DNA of 64,000 bases from Arabiibacter massiliensis. GTDB taxonomy: Bacteria; Actinomycetota; Coriobacteriia; Coriobacteriales; Eggerthellaceae. How positions within the stretch are numbered: position 1 is the stretch's first letter; the number at the start of each line of letters is the position of its first letter. The position numbers and the translations under genes were made by a program. Shown piece after piece: positions 36,052 through 44,385 of this stretch. The notes under the pieces are model-generated. The model did not search any database, was not told the origin of the DNA, and saw only the letters and a list, made by a program, of their open reading frames with translations. The DNA lies in the NCBI RefSeq assembly GCF_900169505.1, contig NZ_LT827021.1, positions 1,674,001 to 1,738,000 of the forward strand, written 5' to 3'.

Positions 36052-36122
36052 GCGGAGCGCGAAGCTCGGCGCACCCCCTCTGTCATCCTGAGCGGAGCGC
36101 GAAGCGCGGAGTCGAAGGATCT
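36041..36122. repeat. CATCCTGAGCGGAG-type dispersed repeat, locus C
   Basis: A partial unit (CAATCCTGAGCGGAGCGCGA, from 36043) overlaps the last codons and stop of birA, and a full direct copy (TGTCATCCTGAGCGGAGCGC to GAGTCGAAGGATC) follows at 36081-36122. Confidence 0.8.
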
Positions 36123-36154
36123 CATCGCCAGCCCGCTGCTCGCGAGAGGAGACG

Positions 36155-36284
36155 TGGACACAATCGCCCCTCGTGCGCGTTTTTCACACGCTCAGCCGCC
36201 GCAAACGTGGGAAAACCCCAGGTGACGAAGAGCCGAACGAAAGATCCCTCCCCCGAAAACGCGCCCGAAGCTCGATTTTGTCCA
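36155..36284. repeat. 130-bp palindromic element, copy I (diverged)
   Basis: Ends TGGACACAATCG and CGATTTTGTCCA pair with each other, as do GTGCGCG and CGCGC further in; the centre has the shared AAAACCCCAGGTGACGAAG segment. A one-mismatch parS lies 20 bp after it, at the same distance as in copy II. Together with the repeat at 36041 it accounts for most of the 487-bp gap before the DUF711 gene; I see no gene in 36321-36538. Confidence 0.75.
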
Positions 36285-36304
36285 TGATGTTGCAAGTCAT
36301 CAAA

Positions 36305-36320
36305 TGTTTCACGTAAAACA
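36305..36320. promoter_or_regulatory. parS: parS-like site with one mismatch
   Basis: TGTTTCACGTAAAACA differs from the consensus at one base (G to A at position 11). It sits 20 bp after a 130-bp palindromic element, in a flank almost identical to that of the site at 51091. Confidence 0.75.
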
Positions 36321-36538
36321 CCCGTTCGCGACTTTGGCCGCGTCTCCACTGCGCCTCTCGCCCTCCCCCGTCGCAGCCGAGGCGAAATTCCTTCTCACGA
36401 CAAAGGAGGAATCCTTCTTTCAGCGCGCTCCCTGAGAAGAAACGCCGGAAACGGCCGGCCAGCGGCATCCGCGCCCGAGATATTTGCTATCCTTGGCCGA
36501 TACGCACAGCGAACGACCGCAGAGAGAAAGACGGGGCC

Positions 36539-37903
36539 ATGCAGATCACGCCTGCTGAAATCGCCGAAACGCTTGCCATGGTGAGCAAGCAACACCTGGA
36601 CATCCGCACCATCACGCTGGGGCTCAACCTGCGCGGCTGCACGGATTCCGACATCGACGCGATGGCGCGCAAGGTGTACGACCGCATGACCAGCGCCGCC
36701 GAGCGCCTCGTGCCCACGGCCGAGCAGCTTGAGCGCGAGTACGGCATCCCCATCGTGAACAAGCGCATCTCCGTCACGCCCATCGCCGAGATCAGCGCCG
36801 CCACCGACGCGACCGACCTCACGCCCATCGCCGTGGCCATGGACCGCGCCGGCAAGGAAGTGGGCGTCGACTTCGTGGGCGGCTTCAGCGCGCTCGTGCA
36901 CAAGGGCGCGTCCGTGGCCGACCACAAGCTCATGGACTCCATCCCGCATGCGCTCTCCGTCACCGACAACGTGTGCTCGTCGGTGAACGTGGGCTCCACC
37001 CGCGCGGGCATCAACATGGACGCCGTGCTCAAGATGGCAGGCATCGTCAAGGCGACGGCCGAGGCCACGGCCGACCGCCAGTGCATCGGCGCGGGCAAGC
37101 TGGTGGTGTTCTGCAACGCCGTGGAGGACAACCCCTTCATGGCCGGCGCCTTCCACGGCTCGGGCGAGGCCGACGCCGTGGTGAACGTGGGCGTGTCGGG
37201 CCCCGGCGTGGTGCGCGCCGTGCTGGCCGACCTGCCGAAGGACGCCGACCTCACGAGCGTGGCCGAGGCCATCAAGGCCACCGCGTTCAAGATCACGCGC
37301 GCCGGTGAACTGATGGCGCGCGAGGCATCGCGCCGTCTGGGCGTGCAGCAGGGCATCCTGGATCTGTCGCTGGCGCCGACGCCGGCTGAGGGCGACTCGG
37401 TGGCCGAGATCCTCGAGGCCATCGGCGTGGGCCAGTGCGGCGGCCCCGGCACCACGGCCGCGCTCGCCATGCTCAACGACGCGGTGAAGAAGGGCGGCGT
37501 CATGGCGTCTTCGAGCGTCGGCGGCCTGTCCGGCGCGTTCATCCCCGTGTCCGAGGACGCCGGCATGATCCGCGCGGCCGAGGACGGCGCGCTTTCGCTG
37601 GAGAAGCTCGAGGCCATGACCTGCGTGTGCTCGGTGGGCCTCGACATGATCGCCGTGCCGGGCGACACCTCCGTGGAGACCATCTTCGGCATCATAGCCG
37701 ACGAGTGCGCCATCGGCATGATCAACTGCAAGACCACCGCCGTGCGCCTCATCCCCGCCATCGGCAAGACCGTGGGTGACCGCCTCGACTTCGGCGGCCT
37801 TTTGGGTTACGCGCCCGTCATGCCGGTCAACCAGCACGCCGGCAGCGTGTTCGCCCACCGCGGCGGCCGCATGCCCGCGCCGCTCAACTCGCTGAAGAAC
37901 TAG
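36539..37903 (+). CDS. PFL-like DUF711/UPF0210 family protein
   Basis: A 454-residue cytoplasmic protein of the DUF711 (UPF0210) family, which has a pyruvate-formate-lyase-like fold but no proven reaction. The sequence is close to full family length, with conserved stretches such as [14 protein letters not shown] (residues 21-34), [36 protein letters not shown] and [20 protein letters not shown]. In many bacteria it is paired with a small ACT-domain protein; none is next to it here. It is transcribed alone, ending at the hairpin 22 bp downstream. Confidence 0.9.
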   Translation: MQITPAEIAETLAMVSKQHLDIRTITLGLNLRGCTDSDIDAMARKVYDRMTSAAERLVPTAEQLEREYGIPIVNKRISVTPIAEISAATDATDLTPIAVAMDRAGKEVGVDFVGGFSALVHKGASVADHKLMDSIPHALSVTDNVCSSVNVGSTRAGINMDAVLKMAGIVKATAEATADRQCIGAGKLVVFCNAVEDNPFMAGAFHGSGEADAVVNVGVSGPGVVRAVLADLPKDADLTSVAEAIKATAFKITRAGELMAREASRRLGVQQGILDLSLAPTPAEGDSVAEILEAIGVGQCGGPGTTAALAMLNDAVKKGGVMASSSVGGLSGAFIPVSEDAGMIRAAEDGALSLEKLEAMTCVCSVGLDMIAVPGDTSVETIFGIIADECAIGMINCKTTAVRLIPAIGKTVGDRLDFGGLLGYAPVMPVNQHAGSVFAHRGGRMPAPLNSLKN

Positions 37904-37924
37904 GAAAACGCTGGTTCTACGTAG

Positions 37925-37945
37925 GGCAAGGGCCCTGCCCTTGCC
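37925..37945. terminator. Bidirectional hairpin between the DUF711 and yccF genes
   Basis: GGCAAGGGC (37925-37933) pairs with GCCCTTGCC (37937-37945) around a 3-nt loop, between two convergent genes. Confidence 0.55.
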
Positions 37946-37977
37946 GCCAACCGGGAACATCCCGTAGGCTGCGCTCC

Positions 37978-38343
37978 CTACTTCCCGCGGACGACGGCGC
38001 CGAAGGGCAGGAGGGCCAGCTTCGCCTGCTTGAAGCATTGCAGGCCGAAGGGGATGCCGATGACGGTGATGCAGAGCAGCGCGCCGTTCACCAGCGCCTC
38101 GAGCGCCAGGAACACGCCGCCGAAGATGAACCACAGCACGTTGAGCACAGCCGACCCCGCGCCGCCGCCGTACTCCACCTCCTTGCCGAACGGGAAGAAC
38201 GCGAGCCCCGCCATCTTGAAGCACTGCGTGCCCACCGGGATGCCCACGATGGTGATGCACCACAGCGCCCCCACGAAGATCCAGCTCAGACCCTGCCAGA
38301 GTCCGGCGAAGATGAACCACAGAATGTTGCCGATCACGCTCAT
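37978..38343 (-). CDS. yccF: YccF domain membrane protein
   Basis: A 121-residue inner-membrane protein made of two tandem YccF repeats, each with the family pattern (LWFIFAGLWQGLSWIFVGAL then CITIVGIPVGTQCFKMA; and LWFIFGGVFLALEALVNGAL then CITVIGIPFGLQCFKQA). Each repeat ends with F-P/L-FG before a charged loop. Function unknown. The ATG at 38343 is preceded by GAAAGG; a longer form would start inside the upstream region without a ribosome site. Confidence 0.9.
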   Translation of the reverse strand: MSVIGNILWFIFAGLWQGLSWIFVGALWCITIVGIPVGTQCFKMAGLAFFPFGKEVEYGGGAGSAVLNVLWFIFGGVFLALEALVNGALLCITVIGIPFGLQCFKQAKLALLPFGAVVRGK

Positions 38344-38581
38344 GAGACGCCTTTCCGAAGTTTCCCCAGCTCGACAAGCATACCACCTCAACCCCCTCGT
38401 TTTGCGGGGTTTGGGGGCAACCTGCGAAAAACGCCGCAGTTCGGGTGTGCCGCGCGCCGTTCGGGAGGCCTAGCATGGCATACGCCGAGCACGCCGAGCG
38501 GCGAAACCCGAGGGAGGGAGCGCGGCGGCTCGGAGGAGCGCAGACAAGGCTGCGCGGACGATCGCAAGGAGGAGGAATGCA

Positions 38582-40228
38582 ATGGAGAAAACCGAGAGCA
38601 TGCTGCAACAGAGCCGTCGAACGTTTCTGAAGACGGCGGGCGTGGCGCTCGCAGGCGCGGCGGGCCTGGGCATCGTAGGCTGCGCGCCAACGAACGGGAC
38701 GGATGCGAGCGCGGGTGCGCCGGCTGCGGCGGGCACCGACATGAACTGGGACGAGGAGTTCGACGTCGTGGTGGTGGGCGCGGGCTGCGCGGGCCAGGCG
38801 GCCGCCATCACAGTGGCGCTCGAAGGTGACGGGGCCACGTGCCTTTTGGCTGAGAAGGGAACCATGCCCGGCGGCAACAGCCCCTTCTGCAAGGGCACCG
38901 TCGTCTACGCCGAGGACGAGGATGCATTCAACCAGTACATGCTGGAGATGCGCGGCAAGGAGGGCACCACGCCCGACGACGTGCTGGCCGCCTACGCCAA
39001 GGGGGCGGTCGAGAACTACGACTGGGTGTTCACCACACTGGGCGGCGTGCTGGAAGAGGCGTCCATCATCGCACCCGGCACGAAGGACGACCCCCTCGCG
39101 CCGAAGCCCGAATGGCCCGAGTTCGAGCATTGCTACTCGCTGGGCAAGCTGACCGTCGCCGGCAACAAGGACGTGGAGGTGAAGGGCGACAAGCACATCA
39201 CGAAGCTCCTTGACCGCGTCATCGCCGATCATGCGGACGTCATCGAGTACCGCACGGGCGCGGCGCTGGAAGAGCTCGTGCAGGATCCGGCCACGAAGGA
39301 GATCCTCGGCGCGGTCATCGGCGGCAAGAACGTGCGGGCGAAGCACGGCGTGATCATGTGCACCGGCGGCTTCGAGGCCAATCCCGTCATGCGCCAGGAC
39401 TTCTTCGGCCAGGGCGGCGCGCATCCGGCCGTGGAGGACCTCAACACCGGCGACGGCCACAAGGCTTGCATGAAAGTGGGCGCCGACTTCTGGCACATGG
39501 AGCACGTTGCGGGCTTCTGGATGGCCGGGCGCGACTTGGAGAACACGAAGTTCACGAACAACCAGATCATCTCGCCCTGCCCCAAGCAGTACGGCATCAC
39601 CGTGGCCGTGAACGGCCGGCGCTTCTATATGGACTGGGACGGCTACAGCAACAAGTCCGACATAGCCTACAAGGACGACGTGTCACTGGCCGTGGGCAGC
39701 CGCCACGGGCATATGCAGATCGGCGGCGAGTGGCCCCACCTGGCCATGCCGCGCAAGGCGTGGTTCGTGTTCGACCAGGCCGGGCTGGAAGCGGGCGCCA
39801 TCCCCGCCGAAACCACGAGCGATCCCGTGGCCGACAAGCTGGCCTACTCCGCCGACACCATCGAGGAGCTGGCGGCGCAGATGAACGTGCCCGCCGATGA
39901 GCTGAAGGCCACCGTCGACCAGTGGAACGAGTGCTGCGAGGCCGGCAAAGACGTGTACTTCCACCGTCCCGCCAAGACGCTGACCCCCGTGGCCACACCT
40001 CCGTTCTACGCGCAGCTGTGCTGCCCGTCGTTCCTCAACACCGACGGCGGCCCCGTGCGCAGCGCCAAGGGCGAGATCCTCGACCCTGACGGCGCGCCCA
40101 TCCCGCACCTGTACTCCGCCGGCGAGTTCGGCTCCGTCTGGAGCGGTGTGTACCAGGGCGGCGGCAACATCGCCGAATGCCTCATCTTCGGCCGCATCTC
40201 GGCGCGCAGCGCCATCGCGAACGCGTAA
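38582..40228 (+). CDS. Tat-exported FAD-dependent fumarate-reductase-like flavoprotein
   Basis: A 548-residue flavoprotein. The N-terminus has a Tat signal (QSRRTFLKTAGVALAGAAGL) running into a lipobox-like GIVGC. The FAD domain begins VVVVGAGCAGQAAAITVAL (about residues 59-77), followed by the capping domain with GFEANPVMRQDFFGQ, and ends in the FAD_binding_2 signature GGPVRSAKGEILDPDG and YSAGEFGSVWSGVYQGGGNI. No FMN-binding domain is fused. In Eggerthellaceae such proteins reduce diverse electron acceptors outside the membrane; the substrate here is unknown. The convergent LuxR-type gene downstream is probably its regulator. Confidence 0.9.
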   Translation: MEKTESMLQQSRRTFLKTAGVALAGAAGLGIVGCAPTNGTDASAGAPAAAGTDMNWDEEFDVVVVGAGCAGQAAAITVALEGDGATCLLAEKGTMPGGNSPFCKGTVVYAEDEDAFNQYMLEMRGKEGTTPDDVLAAYAKGAVENYDWVFTTLGGVLEEASIIAPGTKDDPLAPKPEWPEFEHCYSLGKLTVAGNKDVEVKGDKHITKLLDRVIADHADVIEYRTGAALEELVQDPATKEILGAVIGGKNVRAKHGVIMCTGGFEANPVMRQDFFGQGGAHPAVEDLNTGDGHKACMKVGADFWHMEHVAGFWMAGRDLENTKFTNNQIISPCPKQYGITVAVNGRRFYMDWDGYSNKSDIAYKDDVSLAVGSRHGHMQIGGEWPHLAMPRKAWFVFDQAGLEAGAIPAETTSDPVADKLAYSADTIEELAAQMNVPADELKATVDQWNECCEAGKDVYFHRPAKTLTPVATPPFYAQLCCPSFLNTDGGPVRSAKGEILDPDGAPIPHLYSAGEFGSVWSGVYQGGGNIAECLIFGRISARSAIANA

Positions 40229-40253
40229 GCAGCGACGCGCCCCTCCTTTGAAC

Positions 40254-40286
40254 GCGAAGGCCCGCCCCCTCCCGGCGGGCCTTCGC
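40254..40286. terminator. Bidirectional terminator between the flavoprotein and LuxR genes
   Basis: GCGAAGGCCCGCC (40254-40266) and GGCGGGCCTTCGC (40274-40286) form a perfect 13-bp stem with a 7-nt loop in the gap between convergent genes. Confidence 0.75.
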
Positions 40287-40307
40287 CGTGCTCTCGGGGC
40301 AAGACCC

Positions 40308-41798
40308 TCAGCGGCCCTTCATGAAGTCAATGAGATCTTGCTTGGAATGAACGCCCAGCTTCTGGTAGATATTCTTAACGTAGCTGCGCACGGTATTCTC
40401 AGACAGCACGAGCGACTCGGCGATGTAGGACGAACTGCGCCCCTCGGCCAGCAGCGCGAGCACCTCGGCCTCGCGGTTGGTCAGGCCGAACTCCTCGCGC
40501 ACCGCGTCGGCCGGCGCAACCGCCGCGGCAACGGGCGCGCTTGGGAGCGGCTCGCTGAACTGGGTGGGCGTCGCCATGCGCACACGGCACCGGCCGCACA
40601 CCTCGGCGAACAGGGGCCGCGTGCGCGGGATGGAGTCGGTGAGCAGGAAAGCCACGCTCACCGCCAGCAGACAGATCATGGCCGCGATGATGAGCATCTG
40701 CTCGGCCCCGCCCGCATCGCCCAGCCACCACATGATAAGGCGGCCGCTCTCGCGGAAGAACAGGTGCAGGAACCAGAAGAACCCCAGCACGATGTAGGAG
40801 GGCAGCGCCCGATGGCGCGCCACGTCGTAGGAGACGAACCAGAGGAAGCCCACCTGGAACAGGTTCGTGATGGCAATGAGCACGGCACCCACCTGGCCCA
40901 GCAGCGGATCGAGCGTCGAGAGCAGGATCACGCCCACCGCCAGCGCCGCCAACTGCGCCTGCCACAGCGCCGCGAATTTGAAGCCGCGGCCCTTCACGAG
41001 GGTCCACCAGACGACGCCGAGGCCGGCCGCCGTCACGCCCAGGTGCTGCACAAGCTGGAATAACGGGGTCAGCTTGATGGACTCGCCGAACGGGAATCCG
41101 CGCGACGCGCCCAGCACCAGGCTGAACAGGGCGATTCCCACGATCAGCCGCACCAGCGTGGAGCGCGGCTCGTCCGCGTACACGTCGTCGCGCGGCTTGG
41201 CCACGATGCCGCGCGCCTCGCGAACGTCGAGCGTCTTCTGCGCTTGGACGAACATGGCCAGCGTCACCGCCGGTAGCAGCATGCTGATGAAGAACGCCGT
41301 GCTCTCCTCGATGTAGCCGATGAAGATGCCGATGACCGTGGAGAAGGCGAGCGACGAGAACGCCACGAGCAATGCCTCGCGCAGTTCGAGCCGGATGTAG
41401 AACGTCATCCACATGCCGCCGCCCCACGCGAGCCCCACGCCCGAGCACACGGCGGCCGCAAGCGTAAACGGCAGATGCGGGAACAGCGATTGCACGAAGA
41501 ACAGCAGACTGCCCAGCGTCATGAGCGTCGCGGACGCCCAGCCCAGCTGGCGCTCGAACCGCGGGCTGAACGCGCGGCGCAGCGCGATGGCGCCCAGCAC
41601 CACAATGCACGCGCAGCGGGCGAAGTTGATGGCGATGGTAGTCAGGCCGGAATCGACCCAGATGTAGCGGGCGTACAGGATGCATTGGATCCATACGAGC
41701 ACGACGCCCGTCCCCAGAAACGAGAGCGAGAACCCCGGGAGGTACGTCGCGGCGAACGCTTTGAAATCCCCTGAGTGCTGCTGCCCGGCCGTCTTCAA
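40308..41798 (-). CDS. Membrane LuxR-type regulator (about 12 helices plus HTH), pair 1
   Basis: A 496-residue protein with about 12 hydrophobic helices over residues 15-395 arranged like an MFS transporter and a cytoplasmic LuxR HTH at about 430-495 (LTNREAEVLALLAEGRSSSY, NTVRSYVKNIYQKLGVHSKQ). This architecture is expanded in Eggerthellaceae, where members sit next to reductase genes and are presumed to sense small molecules. The start is probably the TTG at 41798, which overlaps the TGA of tlyA (TTGA), so its translation seems coupled to tlyA. The neighbouring convergent flavoprotein gene is the likely target. Confidence 0.85.
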   Translation of the reverse strand: MKTAGQQHSGDFKAFAATYLPGFSLSFLGTGVVLVWIQCILYARYIWVDSGLTTIAINFARCACIVVLGAIALRRAFSPRFERQLGWASATLMTLGSLLFFVQSLFPHLPFTLAAAVCSGVGLAWGGGMWMTFYIRLELREALLVAFSSLAFSTVIGIFIGYIEESTAFFISMLLPAVTLAMFVQAQKTLDVREARGIVAKPRDDVYADEPRSTLVRLIVGIALFSLVLGASRGFPFGESIKLTPLFQLVQHLGVTAAGLGVVWWTLVKGRGFKFAALWQAQLAALAVGVILLSTLDPLLGQVGAVLIAITNLFQVGFLWFVSYDVARHRALPSYIVLGFFWFLHLFFRESGRLIMWWLGDAGGAEQMLIIAAMICLLAVSVAFLLTDSIPRTRPLFAEVCGRCRVRMATPTQFSEPLPSAPVAAAVAPADAVREEFGLTNREAEVLALLAEGRSSSYIAESLVLSENTVRSYVKNIYQKLGVHSKQDLIDFMKGR

Positions 41799-42541
41799 AG
41801 CGCCACCCCGCTCCCCTCGTACACCGCGCGCACGAGGTACTCCACGTTGCCCTCGGGGCCGGTGATGGGCGACTCGACCACGCCGGTCGGCTCGAAACCG
41901 GTGGCCTCGAGCGCCTCGCGCACCTCCTCCACCGTGCGGGCGCGCACGGCCTCGTCGCGCACGACGCCGCGCTCCGTCTCGTCCGGGCGCGACTCGAACT
42001 GCGGCTTCACCAGGCCGATGAACACGGTGCCTGGCTGGGAGAATCGCGCGAAGGTGGGCGCGAGCTGCGCGAGGCCGATGAAGCTGAGATCGGCCACGAG
42101 CAGGTCGAACGGCGCTCCGAGCTCCGCCGGGTCGGCCAGCTTGATGTTCGTGCGCTCGAAGGCGACCACGCGCGGATCCTGGCGCAGCTTCCACGCGAGC
42201 TGGCCGTAGTTCACGTCCACGCACGCGACGCTGGCCGCGCCCGCCTGCAAAAGGCAATCGGTGAAGCCGCCGGTGGACGAGCCGATGTCCAGGCAGCGCA
42301 GGCCCTCGACCCGCTGCCCGAACGCGTCGAGGGCCCCTTGCAGCTTGTGTCCACCGCGCGAGACGAAGCGCTTGCGGTTCCTCACCACGACGTCGGCATC
42401 GGGGGCCACGCGCACGGCGGCGCTCGTGGCGTACACGTCGTCCACCTTCACCTCGTGCGCGAGCACCGCGCGCAGCGCCGCGCCCGCGTCCGGGAAGTAG
42501 CCCTGCTCCACGAGCAGCGTATCGAGCCTGATTTTCTTCAT
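41795..42541 (-). CDS. tlyA: TlyA family rRNA (cytidine-2'-O)-methyltransferase
   Basis: A 248-residue protein with an N-terminal S4 RNA-binding domain (MKKIRLDTLLVEQGYFPDAG, then VSRGGHKLQGALDAFG at about residues 64-79) and an FtsJ-type SAM domain (CLDIGSSTGGFTDCLLQAGA, VDVNYGQLAW, DLLVADLSFIGL). Relatives methylate cytidines in 16S and 23S rRNA and confer capreomycin sensitivity. No ribosome site precedes the ATG; a TATACT box lies seven bases upstream, so the mRNA appears to be leaderless. Confidence 0.93.
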   Translation of the reverse strand: MKKIRLDTLLVEQGYFPDAGAALRAVLAHEVKVDDVYATSAAVRVAPDADVVVRNRKRFVSRGGHKLQGALDAFGQRVEGLRCLDIGSSTGGFTDCLLQAGAASVACVDVNYGQLAWKLRQDPRVVAFERTNIKLADPAELGAPFDLLVADLSFIGLAQLAPTFARFSQPGTVFIGLVKPQFESRPDETERGVVRDEAVRARTVEEVREALEATGFEPTGVVESPITGPEGNVEYLVRAVYEGSGVAL

Positions 42542-42548
42542 GGGAGAC

Positions 42549-42554
42549 AGTATA
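42549..42554 (-). promoter_or_regulatory. TATACT -10 box, leaderless start of tlyA
   Basis: On the reverse strand TATACT is followed by GTCTCCC and then the ATG at 42541, which places the start codon at about +1. There is no ribosome site and no clear -35 element. Confidence 0.55.
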
Positions 42555-42591
42555 GCAATGATGAGCGCGCGTTCGCCGGGCGGCCAGCTTC

Positions 42592-42804
42592 TGCAATGTC
42601 GTCGAGTTTTGCACCCTCGCGTTGCCGAAAAGCGCCGAAAACTGCAATGTCGACGAGATATGCACCTCCTCCCGAGCGCCCGCGCGTGAAAAGTTGCACC
42701 GGGAAAACATCTGACCTGGGGTTTTGCCAGCAAGCCCGCCACTGTCACAAGCGACACGGACCAAAAGCCCCCTGCGTAAGGGTGCATAACTCGACGACCT
42801 TGCA
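42592..42804. repeat. 213-bp composite palindromic element, copy 2
   Basis: Units TGCAATGTCGTCGAGTTTTG (42592), TGCAATGTCGACGAGATATG (42643) and the inverse GGGTGCATAACTCGACGACC (from 42780) with the shared spacer GCGTTGCCGAAAAG. The length equals that of the copy at 11890-12102, which is in the opposite orientation; the ~110-bp centres also align in part (ATCTGAYCTG, GGTTT). It fills the 408-bp gap between tlyA and the small membrane-protein gene. Confidence 0.78.
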
Positions 42805-42949
42805 AAACGAGCGCCTATCCGAGGCCGAAACTTTCCCCGGCGCGCTGAGCGCGGCGTCTTTGCGCTTCCTTAACCGCATGCGGCCGCTTCTTTTCCCCGC
42901 CTTAACGCGCGCGCCGGTATCCTCCCTGAGCAGAGGAAAGGAGCATCTC

Positions 42950-43078
42950 ATGGCCGTCGTCGAATTCGTGCTAGCGTTCATCGCCGGTGCCGGTTGCGCG
43001 GGCGCGTTGCTGTTCGTGCTCGCTTTGACGTTCGTGGACGTGACGGAACACGGGTGGAGTCTCAAGACGCCGTGGTAG
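42950..43078 (+). CDS. 42-residue single-helix membrane peptide
   Basis: A very short gene with a strong ribosome site (AGAGGAAAGGAG, six bases before the ATG). The product begins MAVVEFVLAFIAGAGCAGAL and has one hydrophobic helix (about residues 4-28) followed by a polar tail (DVTEHGWSLKTPW). No family is recognised. A perfect hairpin follows its stop by eight bases. It is probably a real small membrane protein. Confidence 0.6.
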   Translation: MAVVEFVLAFIAGAGCAGALLFVLALTFVDVTEHGWSLKTPW

Positions 43079-43086
43079 CATAAAAG

Positions 43087-43114
43087 GCGGCGGCCGCCCG
43101 AAGACGGCCGCCGC
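43087..43114. terminator. Bidirectional terminator between the small membrane gene and asd
   Basis: GCGGCGGCCG (43087-43096) pairs with CGGCCGCCGC (43105-43114). On the reverse strand the stem is followed by CTTTT, so it should stop the asd transcript efficiently. Confidence 0.7.
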
Positions 43115-43141
43115 TGCGACACGCTTGCCCGGGTGCGAGCC

Positions 43142-44196
43142 CTACGGAAGCAGCAGCTGCGCGATCTGCACGGCGTTGAGCGCGGCGCCTTTGCGGATCT
43201 GATCGGCCACCACCCACATCGACAGGCCGTGCTCCACCGTATCGTCGCGGCGCAGGCGGCCGACGTAGGTGTCGTTCGTGCCCGCCAGCAGGCCCGGCAT
43301 GGGATACACGTTGTTCGCCGGGTCGTCCATCACCGTGATGCCGTCGGTCGCCGCGAGGGCGGCGCGCGCGGCCTCCACGCTCACGTCGCCCGCGAACTCC
43401 ACGTACACGGCCTCCGCATGGCAGCGCAGCACGGGCACGCGCACGCAGGTGGCGGCCACCTTGATGCCTTCGTCGCCCATGATCTTCTTCGTCTCGACCA
43501 CCATCTTCCACTCTTCCTTGGTGGAGTCGTCGTCGAGGAACTTATCAATGTGCGGGATGCAGTTGAACGCGATGCGGTGCTGGAACACCTCCACGGCCAG
43601 CTCGTCCTCCGGCGTGCCGTCGAGGAACGCCTTCGTCTGGTCGTAGAGCTCGGCCATGGCCGGGGCGCCGCCGCCGCTGGCCGCCTGGTACGTGGACACC
43701 ACGACGCGCGTGATGGGCGACAGGTCGTAGAGTGGCTTCAACGCCACCACCATCTGGATGGTGGAGCAGTTCGGGTTCGCGATCACGCCGTTGTGCCAGC
43801 TCGCGTCGCCCGGATTCACTTCGGGCACGATGAGCGGCACATCCTCGTCCATGCGGAACGCGCTCGAGTTGTCGATCATCACGGCGCCGGCCGACGTCAC
43901 GGCCTCGCGCAGCTCCTTCGACACGCTCGCGCCGCAGCTGAAGAGCGCGATGTCCACGCCCTCGAACGACTCGGGCGTCATCTCCTGCACCGTGAGCTCG
44001 CCCGCCGGCACCTGGCCGCAGCCCGCGAAGGGCAGCTTCTTGCCCGCCGAGCGCGCCGACGCGAGCGCCCGCACCTCCGATACCGGGAAATCGAGGTCGT
44101 GCAGCACCTGCAGAAACTCGGTGCCCACCGCCCCCGTGGCCTGGCCCCCGCAACCGCCACCACCGGATTCGCCGGCATCTCCTTCGTCCAAGCCAT
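43142..44196 (-). pseudogene. asd: Aspartate-semialdehyde dehydrogenase with a frameshift near the N-terminus
   Basis: The enzyme reduces aspartyl phosphate to the semialdehyde for lysine, diaminopimelate, threonine and methionine. The start ATG at 44196 has AAAGGAG and encodes MAWTKEMPANPVVAVAGA, but the rest of the protein (TGAVGTEFLQVLHDLDF, the active-site IANPNCSTIQMVVALKPLYD, and CHAEAVYVEFAG onward) is in another frame. The cause is a tandem TGGCCTGGCC at 44137-44146; with one TGGCC removed the frame closes and restores the NADP motif GATGAVG. As asd should be essential, this may be a sequencing error, a recent mutation, or a switchable site. Confidence 0.85.
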
Positions 44197-44266
44197 TTGT
44201 CGCTCCTTTGCTGCGCGAAACCCCGAACTTGCAAAAACATCGTCGACGTCCAGTTGGCACCCGCAC

Positions 44267-44361
44267 GGGATCCTTCGGCTCGCTTCGCTCGCTCAGGATG
44301 ACAACACGACGCTTGTCATCCTGAGCGGAGGCGGCGCAAGCCGCCGGAGTCGAAGGATCCC
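44267..44361. repeat. CATCCTGAGCGGAG-type inverted repeat pair, locus D
   Basis: GGGATCCTTCGGCTCGCTTC to CTCAGGATGACA (44267-44303) followed by TGTCATCCTGAGCGGAGGCG to GAAGGATCCC (44314-44361). The two units mirror one another and could fold as a long hairpin in the lysC-asd transcript. Confidence 0.85.
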
Positions 44362-44385
44362 GCGCGGCGTTAGCCGGCAAGCTTC

